DNA of 64,000 nucleotides from Nocardioides islandensis (GCF_015352455.1 NZ_JADKPN010000002.1:248001-312000); one strand, 5' to 3'. Positions 6,752 to 17,900 are shown, numbered from the stretch's first letter. Numbers and translations are program-made. Notes: generated from the letters alone by a model not told the origin.

Positions 6752-8410
6752 TCAGGACGACGTACGGCGGTCGTCCTCGGCCAGCAGCCCGGCCACCGCG
6801 GACTGGGTCCACTCGTCGGTCGGCCCGTGGCCGGTGACGATGTGCACGAACGCGTCGTGGCCGATGGCCACCAACGTGCTGCGCGACTGGGCGACGACAG
6901 TGGCGGTCCGGGCCACGGCGTGCAGCAGCGCCACCTCGCCGAAGGAGTCTCCCGGGCCGAGCCGGCGTACCTCACCGCCGTCGCGGCTCACGACCAGGTC
7001 GCCCTCGACCACGACGTAGAACTCCTCGCCGATGTCACCCTCGCGGACCACGGCCTCGCCGGCTTCGACCGACCGGGACTCCGCGATGACCGCGAGGCGC
7101 GCCAGGAAGAGGTCGGGCAGGGCCGCGAGCGCGTGCGTGCCGGCCAGCAGGGCCACGACGTCCGGCGGCGGCGTGATGCGGGTCTCGAGGGTGCCGAGCG
7201 CCCGGACGAAGAGCAGCGGCGCGGCAGCCGCGACTGCCCCGACGAGCACCAGCGCACCGCCGGGCCCCAGCCAGGCCGACAGGTGCGGCGCGACCAGGGA
7301 GCCGGCCGCCACGGCCAGGGCGCCGAGCCCGATGAGGATGCCCCACGCCCGGGCCGCCACGTGGTCGGGCAGCCAGCGGTTGAGGAACGCCGAGGCGAAG
7401 ATGCCGAACAGCGCCGCGCCGCCACCGCTCACGGCCAGGCCCGCTGCGGCCACCCACGGCTCGTCGGTCAGCCCCACCACGACGAGCGGCAGGGCCGTCA
7501 CGGCCGCCGCCACGGCGTACCACGTCCGGATCCGCCCGAACGTGACCAGCGCCGCGAAGGCGCCCACCAGCCCGCCGAGACCGATCGCCGCGAGCAGCGC
7601 GCCCGAGAGGGCGTCGCCGTTGCTCACCAGGTCCTGGGCGTCGATGACGACCAGCGCGGTCAGCAGCCCGCTCACCAGCTTCTGGACGAGGTAGAGCGAC
7701 AGGAAGGACCGACCGCCGTGGACGCCGAACGGCGTGAGCCCGGCGGCCCAGTGCCGCCACGACGTCCAGACACCCGTGCCCGTGGGCGCTCGGGCCGGCT
7801 GGAACGGCGTCCGGATGCTGGCCACCACGAGGGCCGTCAGCACGTACCACGCGGCCAGCGCGCCGAACACCGTCCCGGCGTCGGCGACGACCAGCAGCAG
7901 TCCCACCGCGGCCGGGCCGATGAATGAACCGAGGCCGTTGAGGAAGCTCCACATCGTCGCCGACGGGAGCAGCCGGTCCGGCGACCGCACGAGCTGGGGC
8001 ACCAGCGCCTGCAGGCTCGGCTTGGCCCAGCCCGTCGCCAGCGACCCGACGGCCTGCACCGCCACCAGCAGGGCGAGCCCGGCTCCGAGCTCGACCGCGA
8101 CCGCCATCGCCACGCAGGCCGTCGCGGCGCCGAGGCTGACCGCGGCGACCAGGCGCGTGCGCGGCACGCGGTCCGCGACCAGCGTCGCCGCGCTCGAGGT
8201 GACGGCAGCCGGCAGCACCCGGACGGCCCCGACGAGTCCGACCGCCGTGGGTCCGCCGAGGCGGTACGCCGTGACGGTCGTCGCCAGCAGGAACCCCGCG
8301 TCCGCGGTGGCCCAGAGCCCGACCGTCACGTGCAGCCGGCCGAGGTCACGCTCGGCGAGCACCTCCCGAAGGGTCCGCCACCTGGTGGCGACGAGCGCGA
8401 GCCTGGACAC
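6752..8410 (-). CDS. MFS transporter fused to a cyclic-nucleotide-binding domain (copy 2)
   Basis: The protein has 552 residues: an MFS membrane domain of about 420 residues with roughly 12 segments, then a cyclic-nucleotide-binding domain near 440-530. The phosphate-binding cassette SFGEVALLHAVARTATV keeps the Glu and Arg needed for cAMP/cGMP. The GTG start is only three bases after the stop of the paralogous upstream gene, so the pair is co-translated. The transported substrate is unknown; ligand binding by the C-terminal domain could gate transport. It is the last gene of nudC-mfs-mfs, ending next to the palindromic element. Confidence 0.85.
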   Translation of the reverse strand: MSRLALVATRWRTLREVLAERDLGRLHVTVGLWATADAGFLLATTVTAYRLGGPTAVGLVGAVRVLPAAVTSSAATLVADRVPRTRLVAAVSLGAATACVAMAVAVELGAGLALLVAVQAVGSLATGWAKPSLQALVPQLVRSPDRLLPSATMWSFLNGLGSFIGPAAVGLLLVVADAGTVFGALAAWYVLTALVVASIRTPFQPARAPTGTGVWTSWRHWAAGLTPFGVHGGRSFLSLYLVQKLVSGLLTALVVIDAQDLVSNGDALSGALLAAIGLGGLVGAFAALVTFGRIRTWYAVAAAVTALPLVVVGLTDEPWVAAAGLAVSGGGAALFGIFASAFLNRWLPDHVAARAWGILIGLGALAVAAGSLVAPHLSAWLGPGGALVLVGAVAAAAPLLFVRALGTLETRITPPPDVVALLAGTHALAALPDLFLARLAVIAESRSVEAGEAVVREGDIGEEFYVVVEGDLVVSRDGGEVRRLGPGDSFGEVALLHAVARTATVVAQSRSTLVAIGHDAFVHIVTGHGPTDEWTQSAVAGLLAEDDRRTSS

Positions 8411-8413
8411 CCC

Positions 8414-10063
8414 TCACCGGGCCCGGAGCTCGTCCTCGGCCAGCAGACCGGCGACCTGGCCGTCCGCCCAGTCCTCCGTGGGCGCGTGACCGGTCACGGT
8501 CGCCACGAAGGTCTCGTGGTCCAGCGACAGCAACGCGCTCGGCTCCATCGCGCTGACGGTGGCCGTCCTCGGGATCGCGTGCAGCAGCGCGACCTCGCCG
8601 AAGGAGTCACCCGGACCGAGGCGGCGTACGTCGAGCCCGTCCTGCGTCACCTGCAGCTCGCCGCGCTCGACCATGAAGAACTCGTCGCCGACGTCGCCCT
8701 GGGCGACCACCACCTCCCCGGTGCCCACCTCGCGCGGTTGCGCGGCGGCGGCGAGCCGCACCAGGCACACCTCGGGGAGGTTGGACAGGACCTCGGTCCG
8801 CGAGATGACGGCGAGCGCCTCCGGGCGCGGGGTCACGCTGGACTCCAGGAACCGCAGCCCGGGCGAGCAGAGGATCGGGACGAGGGCGGCGGCCAGGCCG
8901 AGCGGCACCATCGCCTCGTGGATGCCCAGCCAGTTCGCCAGTGCGGGAGCGGCCAGCGAGCCGAGCGCAGCCGTGGCCGCGCCGACGCCGAACAGGGCTC
9001 CCCACGCACGGCCGGCGACGTGGTCGGGCAGCCAGCGGTTGAGCAGGGTCGCCCCGTGCGTCCCGGCGAGCGCGGCGCCGGCGCCGCTGACCAGCAGCAG
9101 CGCGAACGCGACCGGGATCTGGTCGGTGAGACCCACGAGGGCCAGCGGCAGGCTGGTCAGCACCGACCCGGTGACGAACCAGAACCGGCCGTGCCCGTGC
9201 GTGACCATCGCCGCGGCCGAGCCCGCGAAGGCACCGACCCCCAGCGCCGCGAGGAGGGTGCCCGACGCGGAGTCGCCGTCGGTCGCGACGTCGTGGGCGT
9301 AGAGGATGACGAAGGCCGTGACCAGGCCGCTCAGCAGGCGCTGGGTGAGGAACACGGTGAAGTGGGCCCGGCCGCCACGGCGCATGAACAGCGCGACGCC
9401 GCCCACCGAGTCCTTCCAGAACGACTGGCGGTGATGGGGGTGCGTGGGCGGCTGGAACGGCGTCCGGATGCTCAGGGCGAGCGCCGCGGTCGCGGCGTAC
9501 ACGACGGCGAGGGCCACCAGCACACCCTCGGGTCCGACCGCGAAGAGCAGGCCGGTCGCCGCAGCCGGACCGGTCACGCCACCGATGGCGTCGACCAGTC
9601 CCCACGCGGAGTTGGCCGGGAGCAGCTTGCGCGGCTCGCCGACCAGCTGGGGCAGCAGCGCCTGCATGCTCGGCTTGATGAGGCCCGAGACGACCGACCC
9701 GACACCCTGCACGAGCACCAGGTAGACCAGGCCGAGGTCGAGCGCGACCCCGAGCGCGAGCGCCAGCGCCACCACGACGAAACAGGCGTTGACGCCGGCG
9801 ATGACCAGCGGACGGCGCACCCGGTCGGCGACCAGCGCCGCCGAGCCGGCCGTCACCATCGACGGCAGCACGCGTACGGCGCCGACCACGCCCACCGCGG
9901 TCGCGCCGCCGAGGTCGAAGGCCACCACCGAGGTCGCGAGGAAGAGCGCCACGTCGGTCCCCGAGCGCGCTCCGACGATCAGCAGCAGCCGGCTGATGTC
10001 ACGGTCGACCATGCACTCGAGCAGCGCCCGCCACCGGCCGGAGGACGTCTGGGTCACGCTCAC
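8414..10063 (-). CDS. MFS transporter fused to a cyclic-nucleotide-binding domain (copy 1)
   Basis: At 549 residues it has the same architecture as its downstream neighbour: an MFS domain with VSGAGAALAGT and NRWLPDHVAGRAWG loops shared between the two, then a CNB domain containing SFGEVALLHAIPRTATV, an intact phosphate-binding cassette. The start is placed at GTG 10063 because it forms a GTGA overlap with the nudC stop; the frame stays open upstream but runs through nudC. Tandem duplication of a transporter-CNB fusion downstream of a nucleotide hydrolase is unusual. Substrate unknown. Confidence 0.85.
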   Translation of the reverse strand: MSVTQTSSGRWRALLECMVDRDISRLLLIVGARSGTDVALFLATSVVAFDLGGATAVGVVGAVRVLPSMVTAGSAALVADRVRRPLVIAGVNACFVVVALALALGVALDLGLVYLVLVQGVGSVVSGLIKPSMQALLPQLVGEPRKLLPANSAWGLVDAIGGVTGPAAATGLLFAVGPEGVLVALAVVYAATAALALSIRTPFQPPTHPHHRQSFWKDSVGGVALFMRRGGRAHFTVFLTQRLLSGLVTAFVILYAHDVATDGDSASGTLLAALGVGAFAGSAAAMVTHGHGRFWFVTGSVLTSLPLALVGLTDQIPVAFALLLVSGAGAALAGTHGATLLNRWLPDHVAGRAWGALFGVGAATAALGSLAAPALANWLGIHEAMVPLGLAAALVPILCSPGLRFLESSVTPRPEALAVISRTEVLSNLPEVCLVRLAAAAQPREVGTGEVVVAQGDVGDEFFMVERGELQVTQDGLDVRRLGPGDSFGEVALLHAIPRTATVSAMEPSALLSLDHETFVATVTGHAPTEDWADGQVAGLLAEDELRAR

Positions 10064-10971
10064 CAGCTCCCGGGGAGCGGCCCGCCGAACCAGTGCTCGA
10101 CCAGCGACCGGCTGATCGAGACGCCGCCCGGCAGCACCAGGTCGCCGGCCTCGGCTCCGGTGCGCATCTCGGCGCGGGTGAACCAGCGGGCGTCCTCGAT
10201 CTCCTTGCCGTCGACGACGATCTCGCTGCTCTCGGCCCGGCCCACGAACCCCAGCATCAGCGAGGCCGGCAGCGGCCAGGGCTGGTTGCCGAAGTACGTG
10301 ACCTCGCCGACCCGCACGCCGACCTCCTCCCAGACCTCCCGCCGCACGGCGTCCTCGAGGGTCTCGCCGGGTTCGAGGAACCCGGCCAGCGTCGAGTAGC
10401 GCCCTGCCGGCCACGACTCCTGGCGCCCCAGGAGCAGCTGCTCGTCATCGGCACCTGGGTCGCCGTACGTGATCGCCATGATGACTGCCGGATCGGTCCG
10501 AGGGAACTGCGCCTTGCCGCACTCCGTGCACACGAGCTCCGCGCCGGCGTACCTCGACTCCAGCGTCCCGCCGCAGCGCGGGCAGTGGCGGGTGGCGTAG
10601 TGCCACTCGGCCATCCCGATGGCGTGGAACACCAAGGGCGCGTCGACGGTGTCGCGGGCGAGGTACGGGAGGACCTCGCGGATCCCGACGTACTCGCCCC
10701 GCTCACCGGGGGCGTCCGCGGGGTCGACGAGCAGCGCGAACCAGGTCCGCCCGTCGCGCTCGCCCAGCAGGACCCGCGTCCCCGCGGGAGGTACGTCGGC
10801 GGATGCCGACCAGGGCACGGTGCCGTCGACCGGGCGGATCCGGGTCCCCGACACGACCAGCACACGGGTCTCCGGGTCGGCCCAGCGCTCGTCGAGCCAC
10901 GCGTCGTCGACGCGTCGTTCCCCGGCTCGGTCGTGCGCGTTGGCCGCCAGGTCCAGGTGCGGGAAGCTCAC
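10060..10971 (-). CDS. nudC: NAD+ diphosphatase NudC (Nudix)
   Basis: This 303-residue protein has a zinc ribbon (Cys130, 133, 148, 151), a Nudix box at 197-219 ([13 protein letters not shown]...REVWEEVG) and the NQPWPLPAS motif (229-237) that marks the NADH-pyrophosphatase subfamily. NudC cleaves NAD(H) to NMN(H) and AMP and can remove NAD caps from RNA 5' ends. In mycobacteria nudC also sits next to uvrD2 and mrx1. Here two CNB-domain transporters have been inserted between mrx1 and nudC, and the stop codon overlaps the first of them. Confidence 0.93.
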   Translation of the reverse strand: MSFPHLDLAANAHDRAGERRVDDAWLDERWADPETRVLVVSGTRIRPVDGTVPWSASADVPPAGTRVLLGERDGRTWFALLVDPADAPGERGEYVGIREVLPYLARDTVDAPLVFHAIGMAEWHYATRHCPRCGGTLESRYAGAELVCTECGKAQFPRTDPAVIMAITYGDPGADDEQLLLGRQESWPAGRYSTLAGFLEPGETLEDAVRREVWEEVGVRVGEVTYFGNQPWPLPASLMLGFVGRAESSEIVVDGKEIEDARWFTRAEMRTGAEAGDLVLPGGVSISRSLVEHWFGGPLPGSW

Positions 10972-10991
10972 GGAATGGCAGGCTAGCCATC

Positions 10992-11765
10992 GTGAGCACC
11001 CACATCGGCGCCCAGCCCGGCGAGATCGCCCCCGTCGTCCTGCTGCCCGGCGACCCGAAGCGAGCGCAGTGGATCGCCGAGGCGTTCCTCGAGGACGCCA
11101 CGTGCTACTCGGAGGTCCGCGGCATGCTCGGCTTCACCGGCACCTGGCAGGGGCAGCGTGTCTCGGTGCAGGGGTCGGGGATGGGACAACCGTCGATGGC
11201 GATCTACGTCAACGAGCTGTTCGACGAGTACGACGTCCGCTCGATCGTGCGGGTCGGCTCGTGCGGCGCGCTCTCGGAGAAGGTGGCGGTGCGCGACGTG
11301 ATCATCGCCTCCGGCGCGTGCACGGACTCGGCGATGAACCGGATCACCTTCGAGGGCCTGGACTACGCCCCGGTGGCCGACTTCGGCCTGCTGCGGGCGG
11401 CGGTCGACGCGGCCGAGGCCCGGGACGTCACCGCGCACGTCGGGCTCATCTTCTCCGCCGACTCCTCGTTCTACGCCAGCCGACCCGAGCTGATGACACG
11501 GATGGTGTCCTACGGCGTGCTCGGCGTGGAGATGGAGGCCAGCGCGCTCTACACGATCGCCGCGCACTGGGAGCGGAAGGCGCTGGCCGTGTGCACGGTC
11601 TCCGACCACGTCGTCACCGGCGAGGAGACGTCGGCCGAGGAACGCGAACGCACCTTCGCCGACATGGTCGAGATCGCGCTGACGGCCGCCTTTGATCTCG
11701 AGACGGGTCACGCAGCCCCTCGCGAGCTCGGGTCCACGTCGAGCCCTCCTCGACCTGGCGTCTGA
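10992..11765 (+). CDS. deoD: Purine-nucleoside phosphorylase, DeoD type
   Basis: This 257-residue protein has the hexameric PNP pattern: LLPGDPKRA near residue 19, [23 protein letters not shown], and [13 protein letters not shown] near 180 with the ribose-contacting Glu. An [11 protein letters not shown] segment carries the Asp that protonates the purine. It phosphorolyses purine nucleosides to base and ribose 1-phosphate in salvage. The start is the GTG at 10992, 20 bases from the divergent nudC start; the longer frame upstream lies antisense to nudC and is not used. It ends 31 bases from the convergent adnB stop. Confidence 0.9.
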   Translation: MSTHIGAQPGEIAPVVLLPGDPKRAQWIAEAFLEDATCYSEVRGMLGFTGTWQGQRVSVQGSGMGQPSMAIYVNELFDEYDVRSIVRVGSCGALSEKVAVRDVIIASGACTDSAMNRITFEGLDYAPVADFGLLRAAVDAAEARDVTAHVGLIFSADSSFYASRPELMTRMVSYGVLGVEMEASALYTIAAHWERKALAVCTVSDHVVTGEETSAEERERTFADMVEIALTAAFDLETGHAAPRELGSTSSPPRPGV

Positions 11766-11767
11766 CC

Positions 11768-11789
11768 AGGACCTCGCAAGCTCGGTCCT
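11768..11789. terminator. Hairpin with TCGCAAGCTC loop between convergent genes
   Basis: AGGACC (11768-11773) pairs with GGTCCT (11784-11789) around the 10-base loop TCGCAAGCTC. It sits between the convergent stops of deoD and adnB. The same loop on different stems recurs at 61389-61450, also between convergent genes. Confidence 0.55.
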
Positions 11790-11796
11790 GCGACGC

Positions 11797-14700
11797 TCAC
11801 GGCATGAGCAGGCCCTCGAGCTCCTCGCGGCCCGGGAGCGACTCCGGCTCCACGACCCGGCCGCTGCGCACGAAGTAGAACGCCGCGCGCACCTGCTCGA
11901 GCGGCACGCCGGACAGCTCGGCCCAGGCCAGGCGGTACAGCGCGAGCTGGAGCTCGTCGGCCTCGTCCTTGCGCGAGGTCTTCCAGTCGACGACGAGGAA
12001 CCCGTCGGACTGGGCGTACACCGCGTCGATCCGTCCGCGCACGACCTGGCCGTCGAGGACCAGCGCGAACGGCGCCTCGACAGCGTGCGGGGCCCAGTCG
12101 GCGAACGGCCCGCGCTCGAAGGTCTCGATCAGGTCGGCGAGGTCGTCGTCGGAGTCGATGCCGGCGTCGCCCTGGCCGGGGAGCTCGTCGGGGTCGAAGA
12201 GGTCCTGCTGGCCGAAGCGTGCCTCGACCCACGCGTGGAAGCGGGTGCCGAAGCGCGCGGCCGGGGACGGCTGGCGCGGCATCGGACGGGCCAGCTCGCG
12301 GGCGAACGCCTCGGGCTCGGTGCGCAGACGCGACAGCGCGGTCGCGGACAGCGAGGTCGGCAACGGCACGTCGACGACCCGGTCGCGGTCGGCGCGGGCC
12401 TCGGCGACCAGCCGGTCGAGCTCGACGTCCCAGTCGGCCACCTGCGCGGACTCGATCATGTCCAGCCCCTCGTCGGGAGCGCTCGCGTCGGCCTCGGCGA
12501 CCACCCGAGCGGCCGCGATGCGCAGCGCCGCCTCGCGACCCGGACCCGGCTCGGGCCAGGGGCGCGAGGGGTCGACCGCGTCGTAGGGGTTGGGGTCGCC
12601 CTTCACCGGCTTGTCGAGCCAGGCGTCACCGACCGGCTCGCCCCACGCCTCGAGCTGGTCGCGGACCACGGCCTGGTAGGCCGACGGGCCGAAGGGCGTG
12701 GCGCGCGCGCTCCAGAGGTACGACGTGACGCTGAGGCGGTGCGCGGCACGGGTGAACGCGACGTAACCGAGCCGGAGCTCCTCCTCCTGGTCGTGGGCGC
12801 GGGTGTCGGCGCGGTAGGCGTCGAGCGCCGCCTTGTCGTGGCCGGCCAGCTGCGGCAGGTCGCGCGCATCCCCGCGCAGCGGTGCCGGCAGCACCGCCGG
12901 CGAGGAGGTCCACAGCGTCCGCGAGCGGTTGGACGGGAACCTGGTGTCGCAGACGCCGACCAGGAACACGTGGTCCCACTCGAGGCCCTTCGCGCGGTGG
13001 ACGGTGAGCAGCTTGACAGAGTCGGCGGCGGTCGGGGTCGCCAGGTCGAGGCCGTTGCCCTGGTCGTCCTCGGCGGTGAGGTAGGCCAGCAGGGCGGACA
13101 GCGACACGTCGCCGTCGACGGCCTGGAACTCCGCGACCGCCTTCACGAAGAGGTCGAGGTTGTCGCGACGCGCGGCCGCGGCCGGCGACACCGCCGACGC
13201 GAGCTCGATGTCGACGCCCGAGGTGTCGATGATGCGCCGGACGATGTCGAGCAGCGGCTCGCCCACACCGGCGCGCAGCATGCGCAGCTCGGACGCGAGC
13301 AGGCGGAAGCGGTCAAGGGCCTCCGGAGAGTACGGCGCGTCGCCGGGGTCCTCGAGGGCGTCGCCGAGCGAGGCGATCTCGGCCGGGTCGATGCCGTCGG
13401 CGATCCCGATGAGCTGGTCGGCCAGCGTCGCGGCCGTCCGCGGGCCGTGGCCGGCGAGCACCCCGGCCCGCCGCGCGAGCAGGCTGAGGTCCCGGGGCCC
13501 GATCGCCCAGCGCGGCCCGGTGAGCAGCGTCAGCAGCGAGGCGTTCGCGGTGACGTCGTTGAGCAGGTGGAGGGTGGCCACCACCTCGGCCACCTCCGGG
13601 AGCCGGATCAGACCGGACAGGCCGACGATCTCGACCGGGACGTCGCGCGCGGTCAGCGCGTCGAAGACGTCGGCCGCGTGGGCGTTGTCGCGGGTGAGCA
13701 CGCCGATGCCGGACCACGCGGTGCCCGCGTCGTGCGCGGCCGTCACCTCGTCGGCCAGCCACCCCAGCTCCTCGGCGTGCGTGGGCAGCACCCGCACGCC
13801 CACCACGCCCTCCCCCGCGTCGTCCTTGGGTGCCAGCCGGACGACCTGGCCGGCGTACTTGTCGTAGAGCGGCTGCGCGAGCCGGTTGGCCACCTCGAGG
13901 ATGCGGCGGTCCGAGCGGCGGCTGACCGTGAGCGGGAAGACCTCCGACGCCCCGAAGGTGTCGGCGAAGTGCAGGATGTTGGACACCGACGCGCCGCGCC
14001 AGCCGTAGATCGCCTGGTTGGGGTCGCCCACGGCGGTGACGGCGTGCCCGCCGCCGAACAGCCGGGACAGCATGGTGGCCTGCGCGACCGACGTGTCCTG
14101 GTACTCGTCCAGGAGCACGATCCGGAACCGCGCGCGCTCCAGCGCGCCGACGTCCGGCTGCTCGACCGCCAGCCGGGCCGCGAGCTCGATCTGGTCGGAG
14201 AAGTCCATCAGGCCGAGGTCGCGCTTGAGGCGGCGGTAGCCGACGACGAGCTCCATCAGCTCGCGCCGCCGCTCGATCGCGTTGATGGCCGAGGCGGGCG
14301 GCTCGAGGTAGGTCTTGCGGCCCCTGCCCGCCTCCTCCTCGTCGAACGCCCGCTGGAACGCCGCCTCGGCCTCCCGGTCGAGGCCCAGCACGTCGTCCGG
14401 CGACACGAGGTGCTCGCTCATCGCACCATCGAGGGCGAGGAGGTTCTGGATCGCGGTCGGCGGGTGGTCGGTGAGGAACCGGACCTCGGCGGTGTGCCGC
14501 TCGACGACCCGCGCGCCGAGCTGGTACCTCGACGCGTCGCTGAGCACCCGGGTGTCCGGCTCGTGGCCGATGCGCAGGCCGTGGTCGGTGAGCAGGCTCG
14601 CGGCGTAGGCGTTGTAGGTCGCGACGGTCGGCTCGAGGGTGTCGTCGGTGTCGGTGGACGGCTCCGGCAGCAGGCCGGCCGCCAGCAGGGCCTCGCGGAC

Positions 14701-14940
14701 CTTCGCGCGCAGCTGGCTGGCCGCCTTGGTGGTGAACGTCAGGCCGAGCACCTGGTCGGGCGTCACCTGGCCGGTCGCCACGAGGTAGACGACGCGGGCG
14801 GCCATCAACGTGGTCTTGCCGGACCCGGCGCCGGCGATGACGACGGCCGGTGCCAGCGGGGCGCGGATGGCGTCCCACTGCTCGGAGCTGGGCACGAAGT
14901 CCCAGCCCATCAAGGCGGCGAGCTCCTCAGGAGTCTTCAT
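11797..14940 (-). CDS. adnB: AdnAB motor-nuclease, second subunit (AdnB-like)
   Basis: The 1047-residue protein joins an SF1A UvrD-type motor (Walker A AGAGSGKTT near 41-49, Walker B LLDEYQDTS, TVHRAKGLEWD) to a C-terminal RecB-family nuclease (GRIDAVY...FLVVDWKTS...QLALYR near 950-1000). The nuclease has no Fe-S cysteines, unlike its partner. AdnAB resects double-strand breaks in mycobacteria and is found there at the same locus. The ATG at 14940 overlaps the upstream stop in an ATGA, so the subunits are made in step. Assigning A and B follows mycobacterial gene order from memory. Confidence 0.88.
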   Translation of the reverse strand: MKTPEELAALMGWDFVPSSEQWDAIRAPLAPAVVIAGAGSGKTTLMAARVVYLVATGQVTPDQVLGLTFTTKAASQLRAKVREALLAAGLLPEPSTDTDDTLEPTVATYNAYAASLLTDHGLRIGHEPDTRVLSDASRYQLGARVVERHTAEVRFLTDHPPTAIQNLLALDGAMSEHLVSPDDVLGLDREAEAAFQRAFDEEEAGRGRKTYLEPPASAINAIERRRELMELVVGYRRLKRDLGLMDFSDQIELAARLAVEQPDVGALERARFRIVLLDEYQDTSVAQATMLSRLFGGGHAVTAVGDPNQAIYGWRGASVSNILHFADTFGASEVFPLTVSRRSDRRILEVANRLAQPLYDKYAGQVVRLAPKDDAGEGVVGVRVLPTHAEELGWLADEVTAAHDAGTAWSGIGVLTRDNAHAADVFDALTARDVPVEIVGLSGLIRLPEVAEVVATLHLLNDVTANASLLTLLTGPRWAIGPRDLSLLARRAGVLAGHGPRTAATLADQLIGIADGIDPAEIASLGDALEDPGDAPYSPEALDRFRLLASELRMLRAGVGEPLLDIVRRIIDTSGVDIELASAVSPAAAARRDNLDLFVKAVAEFQAVDGDVSLSALLAYLTAEDDQGNGLDLATPTAADSVKLLTVHRAKGLEWDHVFLVGVCDTRFPSNRSRTLWTSSPAVLPAPLRGDARDLPQLAGHDKAALDAYRADTRAHDQEEELRLGYVAFTRAAHRLSVTSYLWSARATPFGPSAYQAVVRDQLEAWGEPVGDAWLDKPVKGDPNPYDAVDPSRPWPEPGPGREAALRIAAARVVAEADASAPDEGLDMIESAQVADWDVELDRLVAEARADRDRVVDVPLPTSLSATALSRLRTEPEAFARELARPMPRQPSPAARFGTRFHAWVEARFGQQDLFDPDELPGQGDAGIDSDDDLADLIETFERGPFADWAPHAVEAPFALVLDGQVVRGRIDAVYAQSDGFLVVDWKTSRKDEADELQLALYRLAWAELSGVPLEQVRAAFYFVRSGRVVEPESLPGREELEGLLMP

Positions 14941-17900
14941 CGGGCGGTCACCGACCCGGCCCCCTGGATCGGGCAGACGGCCGTGAAGTCGCAGTCGCGA
15001 CAGTGGGCGCCGGCCACCGCGGGGAAGGTCTCGGCCCGGACCAGGGCCGCGGCGCGCTCCACCTGCGACCGCAGGGTGGCGCGCTCGGGGCCGTCGTCGG
15101 CGTACAGCGGCTGCCGCTGGACGAGGGCGGAGTCGCTGTCGGGCAGGCCGAGCTGCACGAGCTCGGCGCCGCCCGACTCCGGGTGACCGTCGACGGCGCC
15201 GTGGTCGACGGCGTACTGGTAGAGGCCGAGCTGCACGTGCCGCAGCACCTCCGGTCCGGAGGGCTTGCCCTTGTTGGTCTTGAGGTCGACCACGACGACC
15301 CGGCCGTCGGCGTCCAGCTCGAGGCGGTCGGCGTAACCGTTGAGGCGGACCTGCTCGCCGCCGTCGAGCTCGACCACGGTCTCGAACTTCTCCTCGGTGC
15401 CGATCAGCTTGCGCGGGTTGTGCTCGTGCCACTCGAGGAACCGCGCCAGCGCGACCTCGATGCGGTCGTGCTCGCGTGCGGCCGACCAGGGAGTGCGGAA
15501 GTGCAGCCGGCCCCAGACCTCGTCGACGTGTCGCATGAGCAGGTCGAGGTCGGGCGCGACCTCGCCGGCGGCGACCCGCTGGGCGAGGGCGTGGACGAGC
15601 TGGCCGATGTTCGCGGACTGGTGGGCCGGCCCCGCTCCGCCGGCCTCGGCCATCAGGAACCACTGGGTCGGGCACGTCATGACGTGCTCGAGCATCGACG
15701 CCGAGACCGGCACCGGCTGGTCGGGGTCGCGGACCGGCCGTACCGACCGGGTGGCGGCGCGGGTGCCCCACCAGGCCGACGGGTCCGCCTGCGGGACCAG
15801 CGCCCGGTCGTTGATCGTCTCCCCCGCCAGTCGGGCGAGCCGTCGGGCGGCGGCGGACCGGAGGGCCGGGGTGGTGTCGGGGTCGGCGACGGTGCGCCGC
15901 AGCTCGCTCACCAGCCCGGCGAGCGACAGCGGCCGGGCCGGGCGCCCGTCGACCTTCTCGACCGTCACGCCGAGCTCGGCGAGGAACCGGGAGGGCTGCT
16001 CGCCGTCGTCCTCGGCGGACGCGACGGCGGTGACGACCAGCCGGGAGCGGGCGCGGGTGCAGGCGACGTAGAACAACCGGCGCTCCTCCTGGAGCAGCTC
16101 ACGCGCGCTCAGCGCAGGCACCAGCTCGCCGCGCCCGATGCGGTCGGCCTGGAGCATCGTCGAGCGCCGGCGCAGGTCCGGCCAGCCGTCCTGCTGGACG
16201 TGCGCGACGACGACCAGGTCCCACTCCAGGCCCTTGGACCGGTGGGCGGTGAGCAGCCGGACGGCCGCGCCCCGGACCCCCTGCTCGGCGAGCGTGTCGG
16301 CGGGGATCTGCTGGGCGACCAGGCGCGAGAGGAAGTCACGGACGCCGGCGGGTCCGGTGACCGCGGCCGCGTCGCGCTTCTCGGCCTCGCGTGCGGCGAC
16401 GTCGAACAGCGCCACGACCGAGTCGAGGTCGCGGTGGGCCCGCCGCGCCGTGCCGCCGCCGAGCTCGACCCCACGTCGGAGCCGGCCGGGCCAGTCGGTG
16501 CCGGACCAGAGCGCCCACAGGGCGTCCTCGGCGGTGCCGCCCTCGGCCAGCCCGTCGGAGGTACGGCGCAGCAGCGCGTGCAGCGCCCGGGCTGCGGCCG
16601 CCTCGGGGCCGGGGAGGTCGTCGAGGAAGCCGTCGCGCAGCACCGCGAGCCGCAGCAGCTCCTTGGACGTCGACGGGAGCCGGGACTCGGCGTGCGCGGC
16701 GTCCTTCTCACGCGTGCGCAGCAGCCGCGACAGGCGACGGGTGTCGCCCGCATCGAGACCGCCGAGCGGGCCCAGGAGCAGGGACTCGGCGCGCGAGTGG
16801 TCGACGTACTCGGCTGCCTCGTCGTCCTCGTTGTCGATGTTGACCGCGGCCCGCAGCGCCTCGAGGAGCGGCAGCACCGACGGGTCCTGCACGAGGGGCA
16901 GGTCGTCGCGCGCGACCTCGACCGGGACGCCGGCGGCGCCGAGCGCGCGGCGGAGAGGCGGGATGCTCGCGCGGCCCGAGCGCACGAGCACGGCCATCCG
17001 GTCCCACGGCACGCCGTCCTCGAGGTGCGCGCGGCGCAGCAGGTCGGCGAGGTGCTCGGCCTCGGCGCGCTCGGTGTCGAAGGTCAGCACGCGGGCCAGG
17101 CCCTCGTCGCCGGTCTCGGCGGCGACGGGGTGCAGGAACTCCTCGCGCGCTGCCGGGTCGATCGCCCCCGGCAGGCCGATCCGGCCGGCGACCCGCTGGG
17201 TGGCGACGAGCAGCCGCAGCCCGAACCGCCGGGTCGTGCGCAGCGGCGCCACCGGCGCGGGCGTGCCGTCGGCGCGCGGGAAGTCGGCCGGGAAGTCGAG
17301 GATGCCGCGCACCTCCGCGCCGCGGAAGCCGTAGATCGACTGGTGCGGGTCGCCGACGACCACCAGGTCGCCGCCGTCGCCCGCGATCGCGCGCAGAAGG
17401 GCGACCTGGCCGGGGTCGGTGTCCTGGTACTCGTCGACGAACACGTGCCGGAACTGCTGGCGCAGCTCGGGCCGATGGGCGTTGGCCTCGATCACCGCCC
17501 GCCGGATCAGGTCGGCGTAGTCGGTCGCGGACTGGTCGTCGAGGTTGTCGAGGTAGCTCCTGAGGAAGAGCCCCGCGGCGACGTACACCGGCATCTGCTC
17601 GCGCTCCCCCAGCGCGACCAGGTCATCGGCCTCCATCCCCTTCTCGCGTGCGCGGGACAGCACCATCTGCACCTCGCGCGCGAAGCCGCGGGTCTCCAGC
17701 GCGCGGTCGAGCTCCTCGGGCCAGGCCACGGACTCGGGCGTGCGGCGCAGCAGCTCGCGGACGACGACGTCCTGCTCGGGCGCCGACAGCAGCCGCAGCG
17801 GGGCGCGGTAGAGCTCGCGCGGCGCGTAGCGGCGGATCAGGCCGTAGGCGAAGGAGTGGATGGTCGAGCACATCGCCGACCCGGTCGTGCGGCCGAGCCG

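Noticed and set aside
6752..10063. Possible assembly duplication of one MFS gene
   Set aside because: The two copies differ at many residues throughout and have different lengths, so they are real diverged paralogues.
11692..15186. A very long plus-strand open frame (over 1100 codons) opposite the adnB gene
   Set aside because: It is antisense to a clear helicase-nuclease, has Arg/Gly/Val-rich composition typical of GC-rich shadow frames and no domain.
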